Shown: positions 45,929-54,828 of the stretch, one piece after another
Numbering within the stretch: position 1 is the stretch's first letter
Layout: each line of letters begins with the position of its first letter
Source of the DNA: Nitrososphaerota archaeon
GTDB taxonomy: Archaea > Thermoproteota > Nitrososphaeria > Nitrososphaerales > Gagatemarchaeaceae
Length of the DNA stretch: 64,000 nucleotides
Reading direction: 5' to 3'
NCBI GenBank assembly: GCA_029785615.1
Contig: JAFLZH010000001.1
Location: 188,629-252,628, forward strand
Position numbers and translations under genes: made by a program
The notes under the pieces: generated by a model
Told to the model about the DNA's origin: nothing
Databases searched by the model: none
The model's input: only the letters and a program-made list of their open reading frames with translations

Positions 45929-47686
45929 CTAGAGCAGCATGGGCTCCTTGTATGAGCCCCAGACCCTGCGCCCGACCCCCATCACTTCGCCCAGTGTCGC
46001 GTACTTCGTCACGGCGTCCAGCATCGGGTACATGGAGTTTGCATCTTCGTTTTCAAATGCCTTCTCCATTTTCGCCAGCGCGGCCCTGACCTTCGCCTCG
46101 TCCCTCTCCCGCTTCACGGCGGCCAGCCGCTTGGTCTGCGCCCTCTGGGCCTTGAAGTCGATCTTCAGTGTGTCAATGGGCTCCTTCTCGGGCTTCGAGT
46201 ACTTGTTCACGCCGACAACGGAGTCCTTCCCCTGCTCGACACGTTTCGAGAGCCTGTAGGAGTTCTCCGCTATCTCCCGCTGGAGGTATCCAGTCTTCAC
46301 CGCCTTCAGCAGCCCCCCTGCCGCCTCAATCCTGTCGAAGTATTTGTACGCCTCCTCCTCCATCTGCTCCGTGAGCCACTCCACGTAGTACGACCCTCCG
46401 AGGGGGTCTATCACGCTGGGCAGGCCGGTCTCCTCCGCTATGATCTGTTGGGTCCTCAGTGCCACCTCCACGGCCTGCTCCGTAGGAAGGGCCCAGGCCT
46501 CGTCGTATGAGTTGGTGTGCAGCGACTGGGTCCCCCCAAGGACCGCCGCCAGGGCCTCGATGGCGGTCCTCACCACGTTGTTCAATGGCTGCTGCCAGGT
46601 GAGGGACGCCCCCGAAGTCTGGGTGTGGAACCGCATCAGCAGGCTCCTCTTGTCCGTCACTCCGTACTTCTCGCGGAGCACAGTCGCCCAGACCCTCCTG
46701 GCCGCCCTGAACTTTGCGATCTCCTCGAAGAAGTCCATGGTCGAGTTGAAGAAGAAGCTGAGGCGAGGGGCGAACTGCTCCACCTTCAGGCCCGCTTCCA
46801 AGCCGAGCTCTATGTAGCCGAATCCATCGGCGAGGGTGAATGCCAGCTCCTGTACCGCGCTGGACCCCGCTTCCCTGATGTGGTACCCGCTGATGCTGAT
46901 GTAATTCCAGAGGGGCATCTCCTTGGTCGCGAACACCATGAGGTCCCTGACGAGCCTCAGGTGCGCCTCGGGTGGGTAGGCCCACTCCTTCTGGGCGATG
47001 TACTCCTTGAGCATGTCCGCCTGCACCGTCCCCCTGAGCTGGGAGGCGGGCACCCCCTGCCTCTTCCCCACGCCAGCGTACATGCAGGTAAGGACGGTCG
47101 CCGGAGCGTTGATGGTCATCGACGTGCTCACCTCCCCCAGAGGGATGCCGTCGAAGATGACCTCCATGTCCTTGAGCGAAGAGACGTTCACGCCGCACCT
47201 CCCCACCTCGCCGTGGGCTCGCTCGGAGTCGCAATCATATCCGTAGAGGGTGGGCATGTCGAACGCTATGCTCAGCCCCGTCTCTCCGTGATCGAGAAGC
47301 AGCTTCAGCCTCTTGTTGGTGTCCTCGGGGGTGCCGAACCCTGAGAACATCCTCATGGTCCAGGTCCGGCCTCTGTACATGTTCGGGTAGACCCCCCTCA
47401 GGAACGGGTACACTCCAGGGAAACCCTGGTCGGAGTACTCCGAGTTCGCTACGTCATCCGGGGTGTAGAGCGGCTTCAGCGGTATCCCTGACGCCGTCTG
47501 CGGGTCCCTCCCCGCTCCCGGGGACTTCTCCGCCCACTCCGCGTACAAAGTGTCCTGCCACTGCCTGAGCCCCTCTCTTGCCCTCTCGACCGCCTTCCTT
47601 TCATACAGCGTCCCCTTCTTCGCCCTCCTCTCGACGACAGACTTCGCCTTCTTCCGCCAGTAGGCATCCCCTGCGTCCCTGAGCAT
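45929..47686 (-). CDS. B12-dependent acyl-CoA mutase large subunit, isobutyryl-CoA mutase-like
   Basis: 585 aa from ATG at 47686. TIM-barrel of the methylmalonyl-CoA mutase family: YPNMYRGRTWTMRMFSGFG, VFDGIPLGEVSTSMTINAPA and SISGYHIREAGSSAVQELAFTLADG. Two positions known to set substrate are Phe114 (MRMFSGF; Tyr in methylmalonyl-CoA mutase) and Gln232 (YIAQKEW; Arg in methylmalonyl-CoA mutase). Phe/Gln is the isobutyryl-CoA mutase pair. This would interconvert isobutyryl-CoA and butyryl-CoA. The upstream frame to 47791 is not needed: a TATA (TCTTTATC) sits about 40 bases before this ATG. Confidence 0.88.
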   Translation of the reverse strand: MLRDAGDAYWRKKAKSVVERRAKKGTLYERKAVERAREGLRQWQDTLYAEWAEKSPGAGRDPQTASGIPLKPLYTPDDVANSEYSDQGFPGVYPFLRGVYPNMYRGRTWTMRMFSGFGTPEDTNKRLKLLLDHGETGLSIAFDMPTLYGYDCDSERAHGEVGRCGVNVSSLKDMEVIFDGIPLGEVSTSMTINAPATVLTCMYAGVGKRQGVPASQLRGTVQADMLKEYIAQKEWAYPPEAHLRLVRDLMVFATKEMPLWNYISISGYHIREAGSSAVQELAFTLADGFGYIELGLEAGLKVEQFAPRLSFFFNSTMDFFEEIAKFRAARRVWATVLREKYGVTDKRSLLMRFHTQTSGASLTWQQPLNNVVRTAIEALAAVLGGTQSLHTNSYDEAWALPTEQAVEVALRTQQIIAEETGLPSVIDPLGGSYYVEWLTEQMEEEAYKYFDRIEAAGGLLKAVKTGYLQREIAENSYRLSKRVEQGKDSVVGVNKYSKPEKEPIDTLKIDFKAQRAQTKRLAAVKRERDEAKVRAALAKMEKAFENEDANSMYPMLDAVTKYATLGEVMGVGRRVWGSYKEPMLL

Positions 47687-47799
47687 GTCCTTGGCACCGG
47701 CGGACGCCCCGGAAGATAAAGAATCTCTTCGAACCGATAAAAGAGACCCGGGCGACGGAGGCGGCCACGGCATCTCAGACTCGACTGACATCCGCCATT

Positions 47800-48678
47800 T
47801 TGAAAGGCGACAGGTCAGCCCTCGCCAGGGCGATCACCCTCGCGGAGAACGACCCGGAACGCGCCTCGGGCCTCCTGGAGAAGCTCGGCGCCCCTGGGAG
47901 GGCGTTCGTCGTCGGGGTCACGGGCCCGCCGGGGACGGGCAAGAGCACCCTCGTCGACAGGCTGATCGACTCCTACCGAGAACTGGGGCTGAGGGTGGGG
48001 GTGGTCGCCGTGGATCCGAGCAGCCCTCTCACAGGTGGCGCCCTGCTGGGGGACAGGATTCGCATGACGAGGCACACAGGCGACCGAGGCGTGTACATCA
48101 GAAGCATGGCGTCCAGGGGATGGACCGGGGGCCTGTCAAGGGCGACTTCGCAGGCCATCAGGCTGATGGACGCCGCGGGGTTCGATGTGATACTGCTCGA
48201 GACCGTGGGCATAGGCCAGTCGGACATCGAGGTCGTGGGGGTATCGCATTCAGTCCTCGTTGTCATGATGCCGGGGCTGGGGGACGACGTCCAGGTGTCG
48301 AAGGCAGGGCTGATGGAGGTGGGGGACGTATATGTGGTGAACAAGGCCGACCTTGACGGCGCCGACGCCATGGTGGTCAGCATGCTATCCCTGTTCCGGG
48401 GGAGCCGTCGCTCGCCCCCTGTGCTGAAGGTCTCGGCGCTCTCCGGGGAGGGGATAGAGAACCTGCGTAAGGCCATAGACGAGGCGCGGACGAAGTTCTC
48501 TTCGGGGGACCGTGGACTCAGGCTGCGCAGCGTCAGGGGGATGATTGTGGAGACTGCGAGGGGGGCGGCCATGGCGAGGTTCGCAGCAGTGTCAGAGTCG
48601 AAGGCGGAAGCCCTGGCGCAGCAGGTGGTGGATGGAAGGATGAGCGTCGAAGAGGCTGCCAGGCGACTGGGCCGCTAG
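47800..48678 (+). CDS. meaB: MeaB/ArgK GTPase, mutase chaperone
   Basis: 292 aa. G3E GTPase that loads and protects B12-dependent mutases. P-loop GVTGPPGTGKSTLVDRL, VVAVDPSSPLTGGALLGDRIRM, then RSMASRGWTGGLSRAT (MeaB segment), ETVGIGQSD, and VNKAD-LDGA with base recognition. TTG start at 47800. Divergent from the mutase large subunit, 113 bases away, so the two are probably co-regulated. Confidence 0.93.
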   Translation: MKGDRSALARAITLAENDPERASGLLEKLGAPGRAFVVGVTGPPGTGKSTLVDRLIDSYRELGLRVGVVAVDPSSPLTGGALLGDRIRMTRHTGDRGVYIRSMASRGWTGGLSRATSQAIRLMDAAGFDVILLETVGIGQSDIEVVGVSHSVLVVMMPGLGDDVQVSKAGLMEVGDVYVVNKADLDGADAMVVSMLSLFRGSRRSPPVLKVSALSGEGIENLRKAIDEARTKFSSGDRGLRLRSVRGMIVETARGAAMARFAAVSESKAEALAQQVVDGRMSVEEAARRLGR

Positions 48679-48679
48679 C

Positions 48680-49798
48680 TCATCGCTTCTCGATGGGGAC
48701 GTAGCTGCGACCCGCATGGCCGACGTAGGTGGAGTCGGGACGAATCAGCTTGTTCTCCTCCACCTGCTCGTTGTAGTGGGCCATCCACCCGAAGACCCTG
48801 CTCGCGGCGAAGATCGGGGTGTAAAGGGGGACCTCGATGCCGAGGAGGTAGAAGATGGGGGCGGCGTAGTAGTCCAGGTTCGGCGGAATCTTCTTCTTCT
48901 CCCACATCTCCCTCTCGATGGCGTCGCAGAGCCTGTAGATCCTGTCGTCTCCGCGCTTCTTGGTCATCTCCCCCAGGTACTCCTTGCATAGCCTTGCCCT
49001 GGGGTCGAACTGCTTGTAGACCCTGTGGCCGAACCCCATGAGCTTCCTCCCCTCCCTGAATGTGGCCTCGACGAAGGGGCCGGCGTTCTCAGGATCCTTG
49101 GCCCGCAGGAGCATCTCCATCGCAGCCTCGTTGGCCCCTCCGTGCAGGGGCCCCTTCAGGGAGGCCAGCCCCGCCGAAGCGGCCGCGTAGGGGTCTGCCA
49201 GCGTGGACGCCACGACCCGCACGGTGAAGGAGGACGCGTTCATGTCGTGCTCCATGTAGAATATCAGCACCCGCTCGAACACCCACCGGTCGAATTCGCT
49301 CGCCTCCCTCGGAGTGAGCATCTGGAGGAGCCTGTCGGCGAACCCCCCCGTCTTTCCGGGAAGCCTCGGCGGCTCCCCCTTCGGGACCCTGAGGCAGTTC
49401 GCGGCCAGCACCGGCATCTTCGACTCGATGGAAGCCTCCTTATCCTGGATCGACTGCTCGGCGTCGATGCTCCCGAGGGCGGACACCCCCGTCCTGATTG
49501 CGTCTATCGGATGGGCGCCTCCCCCCAGTGCCCCCATGATATCGAAGACCCTGCGGTCCAAGCTCGACCTCCGCGCGATCCCCGAAGCGAAGGAGTCCAG
49601 CTCCCCCCTCGTCGGTAGCTTCCCGTTGAGCACCAGGTACGCCGTCTCCTCGAAGCTGGCGTTGGCCGCCAGGTCTGCGATGGGGTAGCCGCGGTACACC
49701 AGGGACCCGTCCGCGCTGCTCTTGGAAATCCGCGTGTCAGCGACTGAGACACCGGCCAGCCCCCTCGGGACCTTGACGGCCTCCAAGGGCTCCGTCAA
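48680..49798 (-). CDS. Citrate/2-methylcitrate synthase
   Basis: 372 aa. VADTRISKSSADGSLVYRGYPI at the N-terminus, HDMNASSFTVRVVAST (catalytic His), GPLHGGANEAAMEML (second His) and FGHRVYKQFDPRA. The catalytic Asp lies in the C-terminal third. It overlaps the methylisocitrate lyase gene by ATGA, which favours a role as 2-methylcitrate synthase (propionyl-CoA plus oxaloacetate) over a dedicated citrate synthase. The family itself does not separate the two. Confidence 0.92.
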   Translation of the reverse strand: MTEPLEAVKVPRGLAGVSVADTRISKSSADGSLVYRGYPIADLAANASFEETAYLVLNGKLPTRGELDSFASGIARRSSLDRRVFDIMGALGGGAHPIDAIRTGVSALGSIDAEQSIQDKEASIESKMPVLAANCLRVPKGEPPRLPGKTGGFADRLLQMLTPREASEFDRWVFERVLIFYMEHDMNASSFTVRVVASTLADPYAAASAGLASLKGPLHGGANEAAMEMLLRAKDPENAGPFVEATFREGRKLMGFGHRVYKQFDPRARLCKEYLGEMTKKRGDDRIYRLCDAIEREMWEKKKIPPNLDYYAAPIFYLLGIEVPLYTPIFAASRVFGWMAHYNEQVEENKLIRPDSTYVGHAGRSYVPIEKR

Positions 49799-50736
49799 CT
49801 CCTGCCCCTCCTCAGGCGCTTGGCCGCCTTCATCGCCTTCTCATCAGCCTCTTCGAACTTTTCATAGTCGATGAGGCCGTAGAACTCTTTCCTGGTCATG
49901 AGGGAGCCGAGGATCCCCTTCTGCGTCCCCTCGCTCTTCAGCGCCGAGAATGTGTCCTTCACCGTCTTCATCATCGCCCTGAACGCAGTCACGGGGAATA
50001 TCACCAGGTTGTACCCCAGGGCCTCAAACTCCTCCGCCGTCATGTATGGTGTCTTCCCGAACTCAGTCATGTTCGCCATCAGGGGGAGCCTGACCTTCTT
50101 CCTCATCTCTGCGAACTCTTCTCTCCCTTCGAGGGCCTCTGGGAATATCATATCCGCCCCCGCCCTCGCATAGGCGGCCGCCCTCTCAAGGGCGCCGTCC
50201 ATCCCCTCCACCGCCCTGGCGTCAGTCCTGGCGATTATCATCAGCTTCCTCCCCGCCGCCTCCTTGGCCGAGACAAGCTTCTTGACCATCTCGTCTACCT
50301 CCACGAGCTCCTTCCCCTCCAGGTGCCCGCAGCGCTTCGGAAGGACCTGGTCCTCTATTTGGACGGCGGCCGCCCCGGCTGCCTTCATCTCGTCGACCGT
50401 CCTGGCGACGTTCAGCGCCTCGCCGAAGCCCGTGTCGGCGTCGACTATCAGCGGGACCGCCACCCTGGAAGTGATCTGCCGCGCCGCCTGCGCCACCTCG
50501 CTGAGCGTGGTGATCCCGAGGTCGGGGAGCGCAAGCAGATTCGAGAACCCCGCCCCTGAAAAATAGATGGCCCTGAACCCTTCCCTCTCAGCCAGCTTCG
50601 CGACCGAGGGGCTGAACACTCCGGGGGCCACGACCACCTTCTCCCCTTTGACAAGCTTCCTCAGCACGTCGGCCTGCGATGGCAAGTCCAGCTCTTCCTC
50701 CTGCGCCGGGCCGACCCCCTTTAGAGTTTCCCCCAT
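49795..50736 (-). CDS. prpB: Methylisocitrate lyase
   Basis: 313 aa PEP-mutase/isocitrate-lyase superfamily. Signature QVLPKRCGHLEGKELV has the KRCGH motif typical of 2-methylisocitrate lyase, preceded by VPLIVDADTGFGEALNVARTV (metal-binding Asp) and followed by ARTDARAVEGMDGALERA. Cleaves methylisocitrate to pyruvate and succinate. With the coupled synthase it gives two of the three methylcitrate-cycle steps; methylcitrate dehydratase is not in the window. Confidence 0.9.
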   Translation of the reverse strand: MGETLKGVGPAQEEELDLPSQADVLRKLVKGEKVVVAPGVFSPSVAKLAEREGFRAIYFSGAGFSNLLALPDLGITTLSEVAQAARQITSRVAVPLIVDADTGFGEALNVARTVDEMKAAGAAAVQIEDQVLPKRCGHLEGKELVEVDEMVKKLVSAKEAAGRKLMIIARTDARAVEGMDGALERAAAYARAGADMIFPEALEGREEFAEMRKKVRLPLMANMTEFGKTPYMTAEEFEALGYNLVIFPVTAFRAMMKTVKDTFSALKSEGTQKGILGSLMTRKEFYGLIDYEKFEEADEKAMKAAKRLRRGRS

Positions 50737-50771
50737 CAGCGTTAAATCGAGCCCGGGCGCCGTAACCCAGG

Positions 50772-51503
50772 TTGCTCGAGTCGGACACGCACGAGGCTCC
50801 CCACGATACGGTGTTCGTCCACGGGGCCGGAGGGAACAGCCTCCTCTGGAGGAGGACGCTGCAGTACCTGTCCGGGGGCGCCCACGGCTACGCGGTCAAC
50901 CTGCCTGGCCACCCCTCTGGGGACATAACCTGCAAGAGCGTGGATGACTATGCCGAGGCGCTGCATAGGTTCATAGCGGAGCGAGGCCTCAGGAGGCCGG
51001 CGGTCTGCGGCCATTCGATGGGAGGCGCCATCGCCCTCGACCTCGCCGTCTCTCACCCAGAGGACCTGGGGGCCCTCATCTTGGTCAGCACGGGTGCGAA
51101 GCTCGGGGTCAACCAGCAGATACTCGACGGGCTCAGGGAGCAGCCCATGGGGACCATCGAGAAGGTGATCACCCCCTGGAGCTTCAACTCGATAGACCTC
51201 GGGCTCGGGAGGGAGGCCAGGACCGCCCTTTCTGTCTCCAACCTCCCGGTCTTCCTCAACGACTACCTGGCGTGCCAGGGCTTTGACGTCCGGTCCCAGC
51301 TGCCAGGGATAGAGGCGAAGACTCTCATCGTCTGCGGGGACAAGGACAGGATGACCCCACCCAAGTGGTCGGAGTACCTCAACGCGAACATACCAGGCTC
51401 CGAGCTGCGCGTCATCGAGGAGTCGGGGCACATGCTCCCATTGGAGAAGCCGCGGGCCCTCGCCCAGGTCCTGCAGTCCTTCCTCTCAGGCCTCAGTCCG
51501 TAA
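50772..51503 (+). CDS. Alpha/beta hydrolase
   Basis: 243 aa. Nucleophile elbow CGHSMGGAIAL with Ser, oxyanion HGAGGNSLLW near the start, catalytic Asp in VCGDKDRMT and His in ESGHMLPLEKPRA. Broad-specificity esterase or thioesterase family. TTG start at 50772 about 28 bases after GTTAAATC (about 50741-50748), leaderless. Divergent from prpB; the family member could hydrolyse acyl-CoAs but this is not shown. Confidence 0.85.
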   Translation: MLESDTHEAPHDTVFVHGAGGNSLLWRRTLQYLSGGAHGYAVNLPGHPSGDITCKSVDDYAEALHRFIAERGLRRPAVCGHSMGGAIALDLAVSHPEDLGALILVSTGAKLGVNQQILDGLREQPMGTIEKVITPWSFNSIDLGLGREARTALSVSNLPVFLNDYLACQGFDVRSQLPGIEAKTLIVCGDKDRMTPPKWSEYLNANIPGSELRVIEESGHMLPLEKPRALAQVLQSFLSGLSP

Positions 51504-52251
51504 ACTCTTCGCCGCCGCGAGCTATCCTCGTCATCTCTCCGACCAGGGCTATCATCCCCTCCTGGGTTATGGAGGAGACGGGGTAGAGGTCGGCCCCGAA
51601 GGAGAGCCGCCTGATGCTCCTGAAGAGCTCGGAGTAGAGGGAATACTGCTCGCCGTCCTTGGTGGTCGACAGGGCGTCTTCGAACGTCTTGGCGTCCCTG
51701 CTCCACTCGGCGATGCGCTTCACGCCGTCCTTGGCTATGTCCCTCTTCGTCAGGACGGTTATCTTGGGGATGCTCAGCCTGAGCCCCACGGAAGCTGAGA
51801 GGAGCGCCAGCGACAGGAAGTTGGACGGGGTGCTCGCCAGGAGAGGGTCAAGCAGGAAGAGGAGGACCTTCGAGTCCGCCCTCATCTCTCGCACGATGAA
51901 CTCCCCGCTCTCCCTGAATGCGAAGAGCTCTGTCTGTCCGGGCGTGTCGACTATCACGTTCTCGGTCTTGAAAGAGTCGATCTCGTCTTGGATCTCGGCG
52001 AGCTTGGTCGCCGTGAGGTCCGCTGCCAGGATCAGGGCTCCGTTGGGTCCGAGGCCATAGTCTTCCATCACGTCCTGAAGCTGGACCCTCTCCCTGATGT
52101 CAACGTCGGGCTCGTAGGGGAGCTCCACCACCCCCGGATCGAGGTTGACCGCTATCGCGCCCTCGCCTCTGTTGGCATACCAGGTCTTCAGAGCGGCTGT
52201 GAGGAGGGACTTCCCTGACCCCGCTGTCCCAGTGACGAAGGTGACCTCCAT
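51493..52251 (-). CDS. GPN-loop GTPase
   Basis: 252 aa. VTFVTGTAGSGKSLLTAALK (P-loop), then NLDPGVVELPYEPDVDIRE, the GPN insert GLGPNGALILAADL, and DTPGQTELFAFRESG. Archaeal/eukaryotic GPN GTPases form dimers and assist RNA polymerase assembly in eukaryotes; the archaeal role is less clear. Stop-to-stop overlap of 11 bases with the hydrolase gene. Confidence 0.92.
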   Translation of the reverse strand: MEVTFVTGTAGSGKSLLTAALKTWYANRGEGAIAVNLDPGVVELPYEPDVDIRERVQLQDVMEDYGLGPNGALILAADLTATKLAEIQDEIDSFKTENVIVDTPGQTELFAFRESGEFIVREMRADSKVLLFLLDPLLASTPSNFLSLALLSASVGLRLSIPKITVLTKRDIAKDGVKRIAEWSRDAKTFEDALSTTKDGEQYSLYSELFRSIRRLSFGADLYPVSSITQEGMIALVGEMTRIARGGEEFTD

Positions 52252-52260
52252 GCGGATCCC

Positions 52261-53073
52261 CTAGGCCGAGCTCCTCGCCGCGCCGACGGTCCCCCCTATG
52301 GCCGCCACCGCCTTCTTCATCTCCGACAAGATCGCCTCCCCTTCAGCATCGGCCCGCCCCCTGTCTGGCCCAGCCACGACGATGTCCAGCATGATCCTCG
52401 ATACGCCCTCCCTGGTCCCCCTCGGGTGGGACTTTATGTATGCCCCGGGGTGCCTCTTCATCTCCTCGGCGAGGTAGGGGGCCAGCGCCGACTCCGGGAC
52501 CCCTTCTAGGCGCATGGTGAGGCTCCTCCTGAATATCTTTCCGACCTTCGCCCTGATCTCCGGCTCAACAGACCTCCTGAAGATCCCCCTCATCTCAACC
52601 GGGACCCCCGGGAGGCAGAAGACCACGGTCCTGCCTGCGACCAGCCGGACCCCGGGCGCTGTCCCGGCGTCGTTCGGCAAGGGGGTCGAGCCGGCCGGGA
52701 TGGTAGCCATCTTCATCCTCGGCGGAGTGAGCGCCACCCCCTCCATCCCCCGGTCCCTGTAGTGCCCTCTGATGAGCCGAAGCGCCTCCCCGTCCCTCAC
52801 GAGCTTGAGCCCCAGGGCCCCTGCAATGCCTTTGAGCGTCATGTCGTCCGGGGTCGGCCCGAGGCCTCCTACAGCGACCAGGAAGTCAGGGGATCGGCGG
52901 ACGATGGCGAGCACGGCCGCGCCTATCTCGTCCAGATCGTCGTCCACGGTCGTGATCTCCTTGATCATCGACCCCATGCGCGCGAGCCTCCTGCCGATCC
53001 AGAGGGCGTTCGAGTTCAGGGTCCTGCCGATGAGCAGCTCCTTCCCCACCGCGAGCATCTCGACCCTGACCAA
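52261..53073 (-). CDS. CinA/MoaB-like molybdopterin-binding-fold protein
   Basis: 270 aa. VRVEMLAVGKELLIGRTLNSNALWIGRRLARMG, then VAVGGLGPTPDDMTLKGIAGALG and VFCLPGVPVEMRGIF. This is the MoCF domain of CinA (COG1058), found alone in archaea; the deamidase domain is absent. In CinA it accompanies NMN deamidase or ADP-ribose activity. Nine bases downstream of the GPN gene's stop in operon order. Confidence 0.88.
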   Translation of the reverse strand: MVRVEMLAVGKELLIGRTLNSNALWIGRRLARMGSMIKEITTVDDDLDEIGAAVLAIVRRSPDFLVAVGGLGPTPDDMTLKGIAGALGLKLVRDGEALRLIRGHYRDRGMEGVALTPPRMKMATIPAGSTPLPNDAGTAPGVRLVAGRTVVFCLPGVPVEMRGIFRRSVEPEIRAKVGKIFRRSLTMRLEGVPESALAPYLAEEMKRHPGAYIKSHPRGTREGVSRIMLDIVVAGPDRGRADAEGEAILSEMKKAVAAIGGTVGAARSSA

Positions 53074-53126
53074 TGCGCCCCTCCCCGGCCGGCAGGCCTT
53101 AAAACGAGTGCAGGGGTTCGACAGCC

Positions 53127-53555
53127 ATGGCCAAGCGGCCCCCCAAGATCGTCCTGGGCGCCGGAACGCTAGTCCACAGGGACGGCCGGCTTCTTGTTGT
53201 GAAGAGGGGGGAGGAGCCCAACCGCGGGCTCTGGGCGTTCCCTGGAGGGAGGGTGGAGGTCGGCGAGACGCCGATGCAGGCCGCAGTCAGGGAGACCAAG
53301 GAGGAGGTAGGGCTCGACGTGGAGATAGAAGGGGTGTTCGACGTGGTAACATACATGCCCGAGGAGCTCGGGAAGGGGTACCGGATGCAGGTCGTCCTGG
53401 TCGACTACCTCGCGAGGCCCAACGGGGGGCGCGTAAGGCTGAACGGGGAGTCGTCCGACTACAGGTGGGTGCTCCCCGACGGGCTCAAGAGGCTCGACAC
53501 TACCCAGCAGATGAGGGATTGCGCTGCGAAGTTCGCCCGGCTCAGAAAGCGCTGA
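53127..53555 (+). CDS. NUDIX hydrolase
   Basis: 142 aa. Nudix box GGRVEVGETPMQAAVRETKEEVG (GX5EX7REUXEEXGU complete). N-terminal KRGEEPNRGLWAFPGG is common in ADP-ribose and 8-oxo-dGTP hydrolases; substrate cannot be told. ATG at 53127. Divergent from the CinA-like gene. Confidence 0.92.
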   Translation: MAKRPPKIVLGAGTLVHRDGRLLVVKRGEEPNRGLWAFPGGRVEVGETPMQAAVRETKEEVGLDVEIEGVFDVVTYMPEELGKGYRMQVVLVDYLARPNGGRVRLNGESSDYRWVLPDGLKRLDTTQQMRDCAAKFARLRKR

Positions 53556-53607
53556 GCCCAGGGTACACTAGACGCTCTGGGCGCCCTCGGCCAAAGGGAC
53601 GGGCGGT

Positions 53608-53889
53608 CTACTTCTCCTTGTTGCCGCTGAGCCACCACTCGAGGTAGTCCGCCTGCTGCCTCGACCTCTTGCGCCTCTCGTCCTCTTCGGGCGTCTTCGC
53701 CTTGAACCTGGCGTCAGACAGCTGGTCCCTCGTGAGGAAGGCCCCGCACTTCTTGCACCCGAACCTCTTGGTCGGGGCGTCGTACAGCAGTATTCCGACA
53801 TGACATTCAGGACAAATCTGGTCCAAACAACGCTCGTTGTCTATCAACTTCAGCGTGTCCTTAACGGTTTCTGTATCCGCGGTTTTCAC
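53608..53889 (-). CDS. Zinc-ribbon protein, about 93 aa
   Basis: From GTG at 53889 (TTG 53895 also possible). An N-terminal helical part (TVKDTLKLIDNERCLDQI), a zinc ribbon (CPECHVGILLYDAPTKRFGCKKCGAF) with two CxxC knuckles, and a charged C-terminal helix (PEEDERRKRSRQQADYLEWWLSG). No family name recognised; the ribbon plus helix suggests a nucleic-acid or polymerase accessory. Head-to-head with prs, sharing an AT-rich promoter. Confidence 0.7.
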   Translation of the reverse strand: MKTADTETVKDTLKLIDNERCLDQICPECHVGILLYDAPTKRFGCKKCGAFLTRDQLSDARFKAKTPEEDERRKRSRQQADYLEWWLSGNKEK

Positions 53890-53937
53890 CCGCAACTCGT
53901 TAAATAGAGACGGGAGCCGAGCCGTCCCGAGTGACAA

Positions 53938-54828
53938 GTGGCCGAAGCGGTTGTCCTGCCAGGGCCGGCTTCTGAAGACCTGGGACGCTCCGTCGCGGAG
54001 AAGCTCGACCTCCCCCTTCTGGCGGCCGACTTCAGGATATTCCCAGACGGCGAGTCGAAGTTCACGATAAGCGACAAGGTCTCGGGGAAGAACGTGTTCC
54101 TGGTCCAGTCCACCCACCACCCAGTGGACCAGCACCTATTCCAGCTGCTCCTCGCCTCCCACCAGCTTAGCGAAGAGGGCGCGAAGGTCACCGCGGTGGT
54201 CCCTTACCTCGCCTACGCGCGCCAGGACAAGCAGTTCCTGCCGGGGGAGAGCGTCACACTGGGGATCGTGGCCCACCTGATGCGCTCGGCCGGGGTCCGC
54301 AGGATGGTGACCGTGGACATACACTCCGCCGAGGGGCTGGCCCTCTTCTCTTTCCCAATCTACAGCGTCTCCGCCATACCCAGCCTGGTGGAGTACGTGA
54401 AGGAGCAGGTTGCCCCCAGGGCCCCCGTGGTGATCTCCCCCGACTTCGGCGGGTCCAAGCGGACCGAGGCCTTCGCGGCCCTCTACGGCGCCCCCTTCCT
54501 CCAGCTCGCCAAGACGAGGGACAGGGTGAGCGGAGAGGTCACCGTCGCTGGCTCCAAGCTCGAGGTGGAGGGGAAGGACGTGTTGATAGTCGACGACATC
54601 ATCAGCACCGGAGGCACCATGAGGGCCGCAGCCGAGACGGTGATGAGCCAGGGGGCGAGGCGGGCCATCGCGGTCTGCGTCCACGGGCTCTTCATGGGGA
54701 ACGCCCTCGACATGTTGGAGAGGGCATCGGTGAAGACCGTCATATGCACCAACACGGTCCCGGGGAAGATCAACCAGGTGGACGTCTCCGACGCCATCGC
54801 GTCGCACCTAAGGACGATTGAAGAGTAA
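53938..54828 (+). CDS. prs: Ribose-phosphate pyrophosphokinase
   Basis: 296 aa. Makes PRPP from ribose 5-phosphate and ATP for nucleotide and cofactor synthesis. FPDGESKFTISDKVSGKNVFLVQSTHHPV, PYLAYARQDKQFLPGESVT, TVDIHSAE and the PRPP loop IVDDIISTGGTM are all present. Shorter C-terminus as in archaeal Prs. GTG start at 53938; a GTTAAATAG box (53900-53908) is about 33 bases upstream. Confidence 0.95.
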   Translation: MAEAVVLPGPASEDLGRSVAEKLDLPLLAADFRIFPDGESKFTISDKVSGKNVFLVQSTHHPVDQHLFQLLLASHQLSEEGAKVTAVVPYLAYARQDKQFLPGESVTLGIVAHLMRSAGVRRMVTVDIHSAEGLALFSFPIYSVSAIPSLVEYVKEQVAPRAPVVISPDFGGSKRTEAFAALYGAPFLQLAKTRDRVSGEVTVAGSKLEVEGKDVLIVDDIISTGGTMRAAAETVMSQGARRAIAVCVHGLFMGNALDMLERASVKTVICTNTVPGKINQVDVSDAIASHLRTIEE

